From an uncultured Anaerotruncus sp. (lineage in GTDB: Bacteria > Bacillota > Clostridia > Oscillospirales > Acutalibacteraceae), in assembly GCA_900539775.1 (NCBI GenBank), contig UQDL01000001.1:248001-312000 (forward strand): a DNA stretch of 64,000 bases, given 5' to 3'. Positions 25,646-37,589 of this stretch are shown piece by piece. Both the position numbers and the translations under genes were made by a program. Each line of letters starts with the position of its first letter. Within the stretch, counting starts at the first letter, position 1. Under the pieces are notes generated by a model. That model was not told the origin of the DNA, did not search any database, and was given only the letters and a program-made list of their open reading frames with translations.

Positions 25646-27181
25646 TTATACATATTTCGCCGCAAGAGTCATAATCTCTTCCTGATTTGTGGTTTTGGCA
25701 TCTACCTCGCCGGAGAGCCTGCCGCCGGACATAACAAGAATTTTATCGCACACGCCCAAAAGCTCTGCCATTTCGGAAGAAACCATAATGACCGTTTTGC
25801 CTTTTTTTGCAAGATCAAGAATAAGCTGATAAATCTCGTACTTAGCGCCAACGTCTATGCCTCTTGTGGGCTCATCAAGAAGAAGCACGGTGGGATCCGT
25901 AAGAAGCCACCTTGCAAGGATAACCTTTTGCTGATTACCGCCTGAAAGCGAGCTGATTTTTGTTTCCTGAGTTGGAGTTTTAACTCTTAACGATTTTATA
26001 TATTCCTCAGTCGTTTTCTTCATTTTCTTTTCATTTAAGAATGGACCCGACTGATATTTTTTTAAGCTTGAAATGGTGGTATTTTCTCTTATGTTAAGAA
26101 TTCCGAAAATACCTGTTGCACGCCTTTCCTCCGTTAGCAGAGCAAAGCCGTTTTTAATTGATTCGTGCGGATTTTTGTTTTTAACTTCTTTTCCGTTTAA
26201 GAAAATTTTTCCGCTTTTTTTGGTTGTGATGCCGAAGATTTGCTCAAGCAATTCGGTTCTTCCGGAGCCGTCAAGCCCGGCCACACCGATTATTTCACCC
26301 TTGCAGGCTTCAAAAGAAACATCGCTCAGGTTTGTGTATTCCCCGCTCAAATTTTGCACCTTCAAAAGCACATCGCCGATAACATTGTCTTTTTCCGGAT
26401 AGCGATTGGTTAGCTCTCTGCCAACCATAAGCTTGATGATTTCATCCATCGTAAGCTCTTTTGCCGGCTTTGTGGCAATCCATTTGCCGTCTCGCATAAT
26501 CGTAACATCATCGCTTATGCGCAAAATCTCTTCCATTTTGTGAGAGATATAAATAATTCCGCAGCCTCTGTCTCTGAGCATATTGATAATGCGGAAAAGG
26601 TGCTCAACCTCCTCCTCTGTTAAAGATGAGGTTGGCTCATCGAAAACAATTATTTTTGAATTATAAGAAACTGCCTTTGCAATTTCAACCATTTGCCTTT
26701 GCGAAACCGACATGGTGCTCATAACTGTTTTCGGATCAACGTTAATTTCAAGGTCTTTAAATATTTCCATCGTTGCATCATACATTTTCTTTTCGCTGGT
26801 GAACGGCAAATATTTTGAAACCTTTGGAAATCTGCCAAGCCACATATTATCCATAACATTGCGTTTAAGGGCTTGGTTTAGCTCCTGATGAACCATTGCC
26901 ACGCCGTTTTCAAGAGCTTCCTTAGAGTTTTTGTAATCAACCTCTTCGCCCTCAACATAAATGTGGCCGTTATCTTTGCTGTAAACACCGAAAAGGCACT
27001 TCATAAGCGTTGATTTGCCTGCGCCGTTTTCGCCCATAAGCGCGTGCACGGTGCCTCTTTTAACCGTGAGCTGAGCGTGATCAAGCGCTTTAACGCCGGG
27101 GAAGGTTTTTTCGATATCAACCATTTTTAACAATACATCTTTGTCAGTCGCAGCATCGGATTTTTTAACGTTTTCTTGCAT
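25646..27181 (-). CDS. mglA: Galactose-type ABC transporter, duplicated ATPase
   Basis: This 511-residue protein has two ABC domains in tandem. The first has Walker A GENGAGKST, signature VSQRQMVEIAKA and Walker B IIVFDEPTSSL; the second has a degenerate Walker A GLDGSGRTELLEQ, as in E. coli MglA and RbsA, and signature LSGGNQQKVILARW with LLLDEPTRGIDVGAK. It powers monosaccharide import. CAGGAGG precedes the ATG. A 13-pair hairpin separates it from mglB upstream. Confidence 0.94.
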   Translation of the reverse strand: MQENVKKSDAATDKDVLLKMVDIEKTFPGVKALDHAQLTVKRGTVHALMGENGAGKSTLMKCLFGVYSKDNGHIYVEGEEVDYKNSKEALENGVAMVHQELNQALKRNVMDNMWLGRFPKVSKYLPFTSEKKMYDATMEIFKDLEINVDPKTVMSTMSVSQRQMVEIAKAVSYNSKIIVFDEPTSSLTEEEVEHLFRIINMLRDRGCGIIYISHKMEEILRISDDVTIMRDGKWIATKPAKELTMDEIIKLMVGRELTNRYPEKDNVIGDVLLKVQNLSGEYTNLSDVSFEACKGEIIGVAGLDGSGRTELLEQIFGITTKKSGKIFLNGKEVKNKNPHESIKNGFALLTEERRATGIFGILNIRENTTISSLKKYQSGPFLNEKKMKKTTEEYIKSLRVKTPTQETKISSLSGGNQQKVILARWLLTDPTVLLLDEPTRGIDVGAKYEIYQLILDLAKKGKTVIMVSSEMAELLGVCDKILVMSGGRLSGEVDAKTTNQEEIMTLAAKYV

Positions 27182-27208
27182 ATGTATCCTCCTGTCTGCT
27201 TTGAATAG

Positions 27209-27238
27209 TACGGTTGAGGTGAAACCACCTCAACCGTA
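27209..27238. repeat. Intercistronic hairpin between mglB and mglA
   Basis: TACGGTTGAGGTG (27209-27221) and CACCTCAACCGTA (27226-27238) form a perfect 13-pair stem with a four-base loop. No T run follows in either direction, so it is not an ordinary terminator. Such a hairpin at the 3' end of a binding-protein gene can protect its mRNA and give more MglB than MglA/C; this role is inferred. Confidence 0.75.
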
Positions 27239-27315
27239 TGAATAATAGATTATTTATTGTTTGCTGTTTATTTTCCGATAGTTTAATTTTGATGTTTTAA
27301 ATTATTAAGCTTTAA

Positions 27316-28413
27316 TTATTCGGAATCTGCGGTGTAAGCAGAATAAGGAATATTAACTCTCCATGTGCCAACAACATTGGCTGTGTCTATGCCTTCAAGT
27401 GCGTTTGCACCGTTAAGATAGTTTGCCATAATTGTTGTGATTGCAGTTGCCATGCCCTGTGCATCCTGCTTGATTGTGCCGATCATTGAGCCGGACTTAA
27501 TAGCGGATTTTGCAGCATCTGTTGCATCAACACCGAATACTGGGATAACTGTTGCGCCTTCCTTGTTATAGCCTGCTGTTTGAAGAGCCGAAATTGCGCC
27601 GAGAGCCATTTCATCGTTGTTTGCGATAACAAGCTCTATCATATTTTTATTTGCTTCGGTATACTGAGCAAGTGCGGTGCTCATATAGTTTGTTGCAGCT
27701 GCAGAAGACCAAAGGCCGTCCTGGTCTACAAGATAGAGATTCTTGTTTGCGGAATCATAGAATTCAAGAGCCGGCCTGCCTGCCTTTTCAAGAACTGCAT
27801 TAGCATCTTCAACACCATACTGTGTGCGTGCAATTGCTTCCATGTTGCCTTCCTGGCCCTTAAACATTACATAGCTGATTTTGCCGTCGCCGTTAAGATC
27901 AACCTTAGCGTAATTGTTTACAAGGTATTCACCGATCATCTGGCCCTGCATATGGCCTGCCTGCTCATAGTCTGTGCCAACGAAAACGCACTTATCATAG
28001 CTTTCGATAACAGACTGATCAACAGAACGGTTAAAGAAGATTACGGGAACATTCTTTGCCTTTGCAAGATTGATGATGTTTTGAGCAGCGTCGTTTGAAC
28101 CGGTATCAACAACGTTAACGATAAGCATTGATGAGCCTTTTGCAAGCGCCGTTTGAACCTGCTCTGTTTGTGTGGTTTGGTTACCGTTTGCATCATAGTC
28201 GTTGTAGTTGTAGCCACCGTCTTTTAATATTTTATCCATTGATGAGCGCACTGTTGAAATATATGCGTCACTGAAGGTGTAATAAAATACGGAAATTTCA
28301 CCCTTTGTTGAGGCTTTTTTGTCGTCGCCTTCTTTATTTGACGAACAAGCGGCAAAGCCAACAACCATAACAACTGCCAATAATAATGCCAATAACTTTT
28401 TCATCTTTTTCAT
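27316..28413 (-). CDS. mglB: Galactose/glucose-binding lipoprotein
   Basis: The start is at ATG 28413, with AAGGAGG upstream; the longer frame has no binding site. The 365-residue protein begins with a lipoprotein signal (MKKMKKLLALLLAVVMVVGF then AAC, lipidation at the Cys) and continues as a periplasmic-binding-protein fold of the type 1 sugar class (NVPVIFFNRSVDQ, VIANNDEMALGAISAL, VIPVFGVDATDAA). The NRSVDQ and NNDEMALGA segments are close to the sugar-binding segments of GGBP. It delivers galactose or glucose to MglC/MglA. A weak -35 region suggests activated transcription. Confidence 0.92.
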   Translation of the reverse strand: MKKMKKLLALLLAVVMVVGFAACSSNKEGDDKKASTKGEISVFYYTFSDAYISTVRSSMDKILKDGGYNYNDYDANGNQTTQTEQVQTALAKGSSMLIVNVVDTGSNDAAQNIINLAKAKNVPVIFFNRSVDQSVIESYDKCVFVGTDYEQAGHMQGQMIGEYLVNNYAKVDLNGDGKISYVMFKGQEGNMEAIARTQYGVEDANAVLEKAGRPALEFYDSANKNLYLVDQDGLWSSAAATNYMSTALAQYTEANKNMIELVIANNDEMALGAISALQTAGYNKEGATVIPVFGVDATDAAKSAIKSGSMIGTIKQDAQGMATAITTIMANYLNGANALEGIDTANVVGTWRVNIPYSAYTADSE

Positions 28414-28459
28414 AAAGACTGCCTCCTTAAAATTTATTGTTAAGTCATTAAGCATCTTC

Positions 28460-28488
28460 ATTATATCTTTGAAGAAGAAGAAAGGAAA
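28460..28488 (-). promoter_or_regulatory. Probable activator-dependent promoter of mglB
   Basis: A TATAAT -10 (28460-28465 on the minus strand) has no good -35 partner at 17 bases (TTTCCT), with a pyrimidine-rich stretch between. This fits activation by the AraC-type regulator encoded upstream, which is inference. Confidence 0.45.
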
Positions 28489-28565
28489 TGCAAAAAATTA
28501 TCAAAAGTGTATAAAATTTTACGCTGTTGTTAATATATTATGTTTATTTTGCGCCGTTTTTATTC

Positions 28566-28652
28566 AAAAAAAGGCACAAACACGCCGTTTTTGATTTATG
28601 CATCCAAAAAAAGATACCTTTACGAGTGCATATCGCCCGGCGCATTTGTGCC
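28566..28652 (-). terminator. Terminator after the sensing operon
   Basis: On the minus strand GGCACAAATGCGCCG (28638-28652) pairs with CGGCGTGTTTGTGCC (28573-28587, two mismatched positions) across a 50-base loop and is followed by seven T. It separates the sensor operon from mglB. Confidence 0.6.
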
Positions 28653-28674
28653 TTATATATTGTTTAACCTTTAT

Positions 28675-29661
28675 TCACTCTTCACCGTCATTAAAGCTGA
28701 AAAGTATTTTTTGAACATCCTGCGAAAACATATTTTCACGGGTTACGGCATAAGTGTCTGTTTCAATAACCGAATCCGATTTTTTGCCATCTAAAATCTC
28801 TGCCGCTTTTGAAACGGAAAGATAACCCATTGAAAACGGATTTTGCACAATAAGGGAATCAAGCTCGCCCGTTTCAAGCATGCTAACGCAATTTACATTA
28901 CTGTCAAACCCGATTCCGCAAACACTGTCTTTAAGCCCAAGCTCTTTTATGGCATAGCCCACACCGAGGGTAGACCATTCATTAAACCCCACAAGCACAT
29001 CAATGCTTTCGTTTTCGCCAAGCAGCTGCTTTGCGCCCGCAATTGCGCTTTCCGTGTTTGATTCAATATTAACGGTGCCAACGATTTGGGCATTTTCCGC
29101 ATTTGCTACATAATCCGTAAATCCCTGAATGCGCTGCTTGCCGTTTTCCGTGTTTGCGCCGTAATTTACTATACCTATATTTATAGAATCACGATTTTTG
29201 CAAAGCTTAATTGCCTGCTCTGCCGCTTTTTCGCCTGCGGAAAAATTATTTGTGCCGATAAAAAGCTCCTTGCCGGAAACATCAACATCACTGTCTACCG
29301 TGATAACCTTAATGCCGCTGTTTACCGCCTTTTGAACGGCCGGGGCATTCTTTTCATAATCTATTGCAGACAAAATAATTGCGCCCACTTTTTTTGAAAC
29401 GGCGTTTTCAATCATTTTGTTTTGGCTTTCATAATCCTCCTCATTATCGGGGCCCTCAAATGTTATATCAATATTATATTCCGTTGCGGCAGAGAAGGCG
29501 CCGCTTTTAACATCGTTCCAAAAATCCGAATCGCTGCCCTTTATTATGATTGCCACACGGGAATTTTTTGAACTTTGGCCGCTGATTTTGGCGCAACCGA
29601 AAAAGCAGGAAGCAAGAAAGAGCACAAGTGTTAAAACCGCAATTGCTTTTTTAATATTCAT
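28675..29661 (-). CDS. Sugar-binding lipoprotein of the sensing unit
   Basis: This 328-residue protein has a lipoprotein signal (MNIKKAIAVLTLVLFLASCF, Cys near 22) and a type 1 periplasmic-binding fold (RVAIIIKGSDSDFWNDVKSG, IKVITVDSDVD, VGFNEWSTLGVGYA). It differs clearly from the MglB downstream and has no permease of its own. Its ATG overlaps the histidine kinase stop by 11 bases. Binding proteins coupled to YesM/LytS-type kinases are known as sugar co-sensors (for example XylFII with LytS in Clostridium beijerinckii), so it probably presents sugar to the kinase instead of transporting it. Confidence 0.85.
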   Translation of the reverse strand: MNIKKAIAVLTLVLFLASCFFGCAKISGQSSKNSRVAIIIKGSDSDFWNDVKSGAFSAATEYNIDITFEGPDNEEDYESQNKMIENAVSKKVGAIILSAIDYEKNAPAVQKAVNSGIKVITVDSDVDVSGKELFIGTNNFSAGEKAAEQAIKLCKNRDSINIGIVNYGANTENGKQRIQGFTDYVANAENAQIVGTVNIESNTESAIAGAKQLLGENESIDVLVGFNEWSTLGVGYAIKELGLKDSVCGIGFDSNVNCVSMLETGELDSLIVQNPFSMGYLSVSKAAEILDGKKSDSVIETDTYAVTRENMFSQDVQKILFSFNDGEE

Positions 29662-31378
29662 TTTCCTGCCCCTTCTCTATCTTAGGAATTTTAATAGTTA
29701 CCGTTGTGCCCACATCAAGCTCGCTTTCGATTGTGATTCCGTATTCATTGCCGAAATAGATTTTTAATCTGTCGTCAACATTCTTAACGCCTATGCCCTT
29801 GGAATCGCTTCTGCCCTTTTCAAGGATTTTTTTGCACTGCTCTTCCGTCATTCCGAGGCCGTTGTCCTTAACAATTATATCAATATCATTGCCGCTGCGG
29901 CAAACACCGATTTTGATTTCACCCTCATCCACCATTCTGTCCAGCCCGTGATAAATGGCATTTTCTATAAATGGCTGAATGGTGATTTTGTTGCACATAT
30001 AGCCAAGCAAGCTTTCATCAACATCAAAAGAATAAGTAAATTGATTTTTATAGCGATAGCTTTGGATGATAAGATAGCTTTCGGCGTGTTTAAGTTCATC
30101 CTTTATAGTTATAAATTCGTTGCCGTGGCTGATGCTTATTCTGAACAGCTTTGCAAGCGCACCCACCATTTTAACGGCATCCTTACTGTTGTCCTGCTCA
30201 CACATCCACTGAATGGAATCAAGCGTGTTATAAAGGAAGTGCGGATTTATTTGCGCCTGAAGCGCTTTAAGCTCTGTTTTTCTGAGCACGATTTCCTCAT
30301 TGTGCACCTTTTCCATAAGCGACTGAATCATTCGCACCATATGCTCAAACGAAGCGGAAAGAGTTTGAAATTCCACTACGTTGCTCATATCGGCCTTATA
30401 TTTAAAGGTTTCGGCCTGCTTTTCAAAATTCTGCATGGATTCCACCAGGCGCCTTACCGGGCGTGTTACCGTTCTTGAAAGCAAAATATAAATCAAAACG
30501 GATATTGCCGCCGAAAAAAGCAACGCAAACACGGAGCCTATTATTATTTGATTTTGCACCGCCTGAGCAATTTCGTTGTTAAAGCTTACCCCAACTATTT
30601 TCCAATTGCAGGAATCAAGCGAGGAAACTGTGTAAATATTATCTTTTTTCTTATAAATTCCGTTTGCGATATTGGCAATTTCCGAAGTGTTTTCCGTTTT
30701 CAGCCCGGAAAAAATCATCTGCTGCTGAGGATGATAAATTATATCGCCGGTTGAATTTACGATATAGCAATAACCCCTTTGGCCTATGCTTACTTTATCA
30801 ATATATTTTGCAATTGCCGAAAACTTAAAATCAATTGCAACAAAAACCTGGCTGCTGAAAAGATTTGAATATTCTTTTTTTGCAATGGTTACAACCCAAG
30901 GATATTGATTTTCATAAAGCGTGTTTACATGAGGCTGAGTTATTGCATAGCCGTCTTTTAAATTTGAATAAACGGATTTGTCAAACGACAGATTGGTTGT
31001 GCCGTTTTTCACGCTGCCGGTTGCGCCGTTTCCGTTTAGAAGCAGATTTCCCTGCGTGTCATAAATCATAACGCAGTAAATATCATCCTCCAAGCGGGCG
31101 GCTGTTGATATTGCGTTTTGCAGCGAATCCGTGTCTGCACAATTATCGGCCTCTGCGCACAAATTATCAAGCTTGTTTTTTATTGACGAAACATAGTTTG
31201 AAACGGTTTCGTTTGCCTGAGAAACCGATTGCTTGCTTGAAACCATTGCCGATTCGGACATGGATTTTTCATAAAACAACCCGAAAAGCAGCGTTGCTGC
31301 CAGCGTTGAAAAGATAATGCCGAAAACAACGATTGCTATAATCAGCACGGAAAGCTTTGTTTTGCTTTTTTTAAACAT
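29651..31378 (-). CDS. Sensor histidine kinase, YesM/LytS type
   Basis: This 575-residue membrane kinase has two membrane segments (about 10-35 and 280-302) around an extracellular Cache-like sensor domain, then a HAMP linker (about 305-360), a His_kinase domain with phospho-acceptor His in QINPHFLYNTLDSI (about 395-408), and an HATPase domain (N box IQPFIENAIYHGL, G box DNGLGM). This is the standard YesM layout for carbohydrate sensing. It overlaps the regulator gene (8 bases) and the lipoprotein gene (11 bases), so all three are translationally coupled. Confidence 0.92.
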   Translation of the reverse strand: MFKKSKTKLSVLIIAIVVFGIIFSTLAATLLFGLFYEKSMSESAMVSSKQSVSQANETVSNYVSSIKNKLDNLCAEADNCADTDSLQNAISTAARLEDDIYCVMIYDTQGNLLLNGNGATGSVKNGTTNLSFDKSVYSNLKDGYAITQPHVNTLYENQYPWVVTIAKKEYSNLFSSQVFVAIDFKFSAIAKYIDKVSIGQRGYCYIVNSTGDIIYHPQQQMIFSGLKTENTSEIANIANGIYKKKDNIYTVSSLDSCNWKIVGVSFNNEIAQAVQNQIIIGSVFALLFSAAISVLIYILLSRTVTRPVRRLVESMQNFEKQAETFKYKADMSNVVEFQTLSASFEHMVRMIQSLMEKVHNEEIVLRKTELKALQAQINPHFLYNTLDSIQWMCEQDNSKDAVKMVGALAKLFRISISHGNEFITIKDELKHAESYLIIQSYRYKNQFTYSFDVDESLLGYMCNKITIQPFIENAIYHGLDRMVDEGEIKIGVCRSGNDIDIIVKDNGLGMTEEQCKKILEKGRSDSKGIGVKNVDDRLKIYFGNEYGITIESELDVGTTVTIKIPKIEKGQENEY

Positions 31379-32954
31379 TGCCTGCTCCTAAATGCTTTTC
31401 CCTGTATTTATTCGGCGACATTCCAAAATATTTTTTAAAGCAATAGCTGAAATAATGCTGATCGCTGTAGCCGCACTTTTGAGAAACTTCAAAAATCTTC
31501 ATAGAGGTGCAAAGCAGCAAATCACTTGCCGCTTTCATTCTTCTTTCCGTTACAAGTGCCACAAAATTCTGCGATTTTGTTTTCTTTATAAGTGCGCTCA
31601 GATAATTGGGGCTTACACCGAGCTTTTCGCTTGCATCGGTAAGAGAAAGATCCTCGTTCATATATTCATCGTTTATAAGCTGCATTGCCCTGTCGCAAAT
31701 TGCCTTGCTTTCGTTTCTTTGAGCACGGGATATAATGTCTCTTGCATCAAGGCAAAGCGAGATAAGCTCATTTTTATATTGCTCGTTAAAATCAAACGAA
31801 AGGCGGGAGGTAAAGAAATTGTTTGAGCCGAAAAGCTCCGAAAGCGCATCGCTATCCGGCAAAACGCTTACGCACCTGTGCGCCGTTGCAAGAATTTGAA
31901 TAATTAAATAATCAACGCTGCTTCTGCTTTTGCCCGAAAACATATCCTCGAGAAAAGAGCTGATTTCATCCTTGCTGCCAACCTTTAAAAGCTGCTCAAG
32001 CTTATTCACGGATTTTTCAACCTTTTCAAGCTCTGTTGTGTTTTCACGCTCTTGGTCGTTAATAAATCTGATATCGCCGGCACCGTCCGAGGTGTAGCGC
32101 CTTGCCGTGATTGCCTGTGAGCAGGCAATTGCCAAAAACGATGGGCTGGAAACGGTTTCGCTGATGCCGATTGTGCATTTTTGATTAAACACCTTTTTTG
32201 TGCTTTGCACAATTTCTATAACGGGAATGCGAAGCTTTGAAGCCATTTCCTCTGCATTGCTTGTTACAAGAGTAATTATTCTGCCGTTTACGAAAAAGCT
32301 TTCGCAAAGCGCATATTTGCTAACAATTCCGGTTACAAAATCAACATGGTGCTCATCCGTGCAGCTTTCGCCGGAGGCATTTTTGAATTTTGAAACAACA
32401 ACGCTGTAGCAATCCGAGCCGTTTTTTACAAGCCCAAGCTGCTCCATTCTTTCGGTGAGCTGGCTTGAGGAATAAACATCCTCTCCCGTTCCCAAAAGAA
32501 GCGGCAACAAAAATTCCGCCTTTTTAAGCCTGAGCTCCGTTTCCTCGTTTGAGCCGCCGGTTTTAAGCATTTCAAGCTCTTTATCCATTTCTGATTTTAT
32601 TTTTTCAAGCTCAGAAGTAAGTTCGCTTGCGGAAATAGGCTTTAAGAGATAGCGAATAACGTTATACTTAAATGCCTCCTGCGCATATTCAAAATCATCA
32701 TAGCCGCTCAGAATAACAAACTTTGTGGCAGGGCGAATTTCCCTTGCCCTTGCGGCAAGCTCAAGCCCCGTCATAAGCGGCATTTTGATATCCGTTAAAA
32801 TCAAATCCGGCTCCAGCTTTTCAAGCTGCTCTATCGCCTCAATGCCGTTTTCGGCATCGCCCACAACATTGAAGCCCGCCTTTTCCCAATCAACACTTTT
32901 TATAACCGCTTCTCTTTGGCGTATTTCATCATCCACAACAAGCACACTGTACAT
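31371..32954 (-). CDS. AraC-type response regulator, YesN family
   Basis: This 527-residue protein has an N-terminal receiver domain (phospho-acceptor D55 in LILTDIKMPLMTG, acidic pair in VVDDE), a long middle region (about 130-410) and a C-terminal AraC double helix-turn-helix (about 425-522, LSLTDASEKLGVSPNYLSALIKK ... YSDQHYFSYCFKKYFGMSPNKYRE). It is the partner of the kinase that follows. The natural target is the mglBAC operon next door and perhaps its own operon. Ribosome binding site AGAGGG precedes the ATG. Confidence 0.92.
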   Translation of the reverse strand: MYSVLVVDDEIRQREAVIKSVDWEKAGFNVVGDAENGIEAIEQLEKLEPDLILTDIKMPLMTGLELAARAREIRPATKFVILSGYDDFEYAQEAFKYNVIRYLLKPISASELTSELEKIKSEMDKELEMLKTGGSNEETELRLKKAEFLLPLLLGTGEDVYSSSQLTERMEQLGLVKNGSDCYSVVVSKFKNASGESCTDEHHVDFVTGIVSKYALCESFFVNGRIITLVTSNAEEMASKLRIPVIEIVQSTKKVFNQKCTIGISETVSSPSFLAIACSQAITARRYTSDGAGDIRFINDQERENTTELEKVEKSVNKLEQLLKVGSKDEISSFLEDMFSGKSRSSVDYLIIQILATAHRCVSVLPDSDALSELFGSNNFFTSRLSFDFNEQYKNELISLCLDARDIISRAQRNESKAICDRAMQLINDEYMNEDLSLTDASEKLGVSPNYLSALIKKTKSQNFVALVTERRMKAASDLLLCTSMKIFEVSQKCGYSDQHYFSYCFKKYFGMSPNKYREKHLGAGNV

Positions 32955-33116
32955 AATTCATTTACCCTCTCATAAAAAACGAACGTTACAGAAAAAACTT
33001 ACTTGATTATATTATATAAAAATTCCGCCGCTTTATCAAGCCTGCGGCAGAAGGCAATAAAAATTTAAGAATTCTAAAACGCCGCCGCATTTGCGGCAAA
33101 AATGTTTCAGCGGCGC

Positions 33117-33158
33117 AAAAAAAGCACATTCCGAGGGAATGCACCCTGCGGAATGTGC
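33117..33158 (-). terminator. Terminator after glmU
   Basis: GCACATTCCG (33124-33133) and CGGAATGTGC (33149-33158) form a perfect 10-pair stem; on the minus strand it is followed by seven T. Confidence 0.9.
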
Positions 33159-33194
33159 CAAAGCAATCACAACCGGCTGAAAGCCGCCGAAAAA

Positions 33195-34574
33195 TTATTT
33201 CATATCTTTATAGGGCTTTTTCTTCAAAACCCAATCTTCTTTATTAACCTGCCTTACACGGGCAATTGAAAGTGCGTTTTCGGGCACCTCATCCGTTATG
33301 GTGCTGCCTGCGGCGGTGAAAGCATAATCGCCGATTTCAACGGGAGCCACAAGATTTGAATTGCAGCCGATGAATGCATGATTGCCGATTTTGCAGCGGT
33401 GTTTATTTTTGCCGTCATAATTAACGGTTACTGTTCCGCAGCCGAAATTAACATTTTTGCCAACATCGGAATCACCGATATATGTGAGGTGTGCGCTCTT
33501 GGTGCCGTCGCCCACAACAGAGTTTTTAACCTCCACAAAATTGCCGATATGAACACCCTTGCCAACCTTGCTGCCTGCACGGATTTTAACAAACGGTCCG
33601 CAATCGGTGCCGTCCTCAACCTCACTGTCAAGCAGCTGAACATTGTTGAGCACAACATTATTGCCCACCGTGCCGTTTTTGATATATGTGTTTGGGCCGA
33701 TAACGCAATCACTGCCGATTTTTGTGTTGCCCAAAATAATTGTGTTTGGCAAAATCTGTGTGTTGCAGCCGATTTCAACCTCTTTGCCTATCATAACGCC
33801 GTCCGTGCAGGGAATATCAACGCCATTTATCATATGGCGATTGTTTATGTTGCGGCGCATAATATTGTTTAAGCCGTTAAGCTGCAATCTGTCGTTAGCA
33901 CCGAGAATTGCCTCTTTATCCTCGCAAACATATGCACCGGCATTTTTGCCCGCCGCCAAAAGGATTGCAAGGCTGTCTGTTAAATAATATTCATTTTGTG
34001 CATTTTCGTTTGTAATTCTGTCCAGTGCATAAAGCAAATCGGCGCCGTAAAACCAATATGTGCCTGCATTTGATTCACGGATTTTCTTTTCTTCCTCATT
34101 TGCATCCTTATGCTCAACAATGCAAAGAAGCTTGCCGTTTTCATCTCTTTTAATATGGCCGATACCCTCTGTGTCGTCTGCAATTGCGGAAACAAGAGTA
34201 ATTGAATTGCCGTTGCTTTTGTGATAATCATAAGCGGCATTTATTGTTGGCTCATCCATCAAGGGGCCGTCTCCGTTTAAAATAAGAATATCATCATCCT
34301 TATGCTCCTCAACAAAAGCTCTTGCCGTCATAACGGCATGGCCGGTGCCAAGCTGAGGATTTTGATAAGCGGTTTTGATTTCGCCCGGCAAATAATCCTC
34401 CACAATTTCGTGGCGATAGCCCGTTACAACGCAAATATCCTTGCAGCCGGCCTCTTTAACCGCATCAATAACATATTTAAGCATGGGCTCAAAAAGCACT
34501 TCGCACATAACCTTTGGCAATTCCGATTTCATTCTTGTGCCTTTTCCGCCTGCCAATATAATTGCACATTTCAT
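33195..34574 (-). CDS. glmU: Bifunctional GlmU (GlcN-1-P acetyltransferase / GlcNAc-1-P uridyltransferase)
   Basis: This 459-residue enzyme makes UDP-GlcNAc. The N-terminal pyrophosphorylase (about 1-230) has LAGGKGTRMKSELPKVM and the QLGTGHAV motif; the C-terminal part (about 250-450) is a left-handed beta-helix of hexapeptide repeats with the acetyltransferase segment (HIGNFVEVKNSVVGDGTK, HLTYIGDSDVG). The downstream prs gene, common in Bacillus, is absent; a terminator follows. It is divergent from ppdK and has a TTGAAA-17-CATAAT promoter. Confidence 0.95.
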   Translation of the reverse strand: MKCAIILAGGKGTRMKSELPKVMCEVLFEPMLKYVIDAVKEAGCKDICVVTGYRHEIVEDYLPGEIKTAYQNPQLGTGHAVMTARAFVEEHKDDDILILNGDGPLMDEPTINAAYDYHKSNGNSITLVSAIADDTEGIGHIKRDENGKLLCIVEHKDANEEEKKIRESNAGTYWFYGADLLYALDRITNENAQNEYYLTDSLAILLAAGKNAGAYVCEDKEAILGANDRLQLNGLNNIMRRNINNRHMINGVDIPCTDGVMIGKEVEIGCNTQILPNTIILGNTKIGSDCVIGPNTYIKNGTVGNNVVLNNVQLLDSEVEDGTDCGPFVKIRAGSKVGKGVHIGNFVEVKNSVVGDGTKSAHLTYIGDSDVGKNVNFGCGTVTVNYDGKNKHRCKIGNHAFIGCNSNLVAPVEIGDYAFTAAGSTITDEVPENALSIARVRQVNKEDWVLKKKPYKDMK

Positions 34575-34632
34575 TATAAAAACCTCTCTTTATTTCATAA
34601 AAATTCCATAAAATAAACTGTTACTTACATTC

Positions 34633-34661
34633 ATTATGCAACAAATTTTGTTTTTTTTCAA
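34633..34661 (-). promoter_or_regulatory. Promoter of glmU
   Basis: On the minus strand TTGAAA (34656-34661), 17-base A-rich spacer, CATAAT (34633-34638). Confidence 0.65.
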
Positions 34662-34699
34662 TACAAACTTAACCCATTCGTTAATTTTGCAAAAAATAT

Positions 34700-34728
34700 T
34701 TGTATTTTGAATTTATATATGTTATAAT
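34700..34728 (+). promoter_or_regulatory. Promoter of ppdK
   Basis: TTGTAT (34700-34705), 17-base spacer, TATAAT (34723-34728). The leader that follows holds an inverted repeat (TTATACT/AGTATAA, 34738-34757) and the 18-base palindrome AATAATTTGCAAATTATT (34757-34774), which ends four bases before the AGGAGG ribosome binding site. Confidence 0.75.
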
Positions 34729-34792
34729 TCCATTGCGTTATACTATAATAAGTATAAATAATTTGCAAATTATTATTAGGAGGTAATCCCCA

Positions 34793-37426
<2,634 letters not shown>

Positions 37427-37461
37427 GCTTGCTTTGGTGCTGAAACCGAATAAATAAAATC

Positions 37462-37497
37462 AGACCTTGCAGAGTAAAATCTGCAAGGTCTTTTTTT
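37462..37497 (+). terminator. Terminator after ppdK
   Basis: AGACCTTGCAGA (37462-37473) and TCTGCAAGGTCT (37480-37491) form a perfect 12-pair stem followed by T to 37497. Confidence 0.95.
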
Positions 37498-37589
37498 ACA
37501 CATTATTTTCGCTTTGCCGAGCAAGGCGAATTTTCAGGCGGATTTTGTGCATTGCAAAATCCGCTTTTATAATTCACGCTAAAGAAAAA

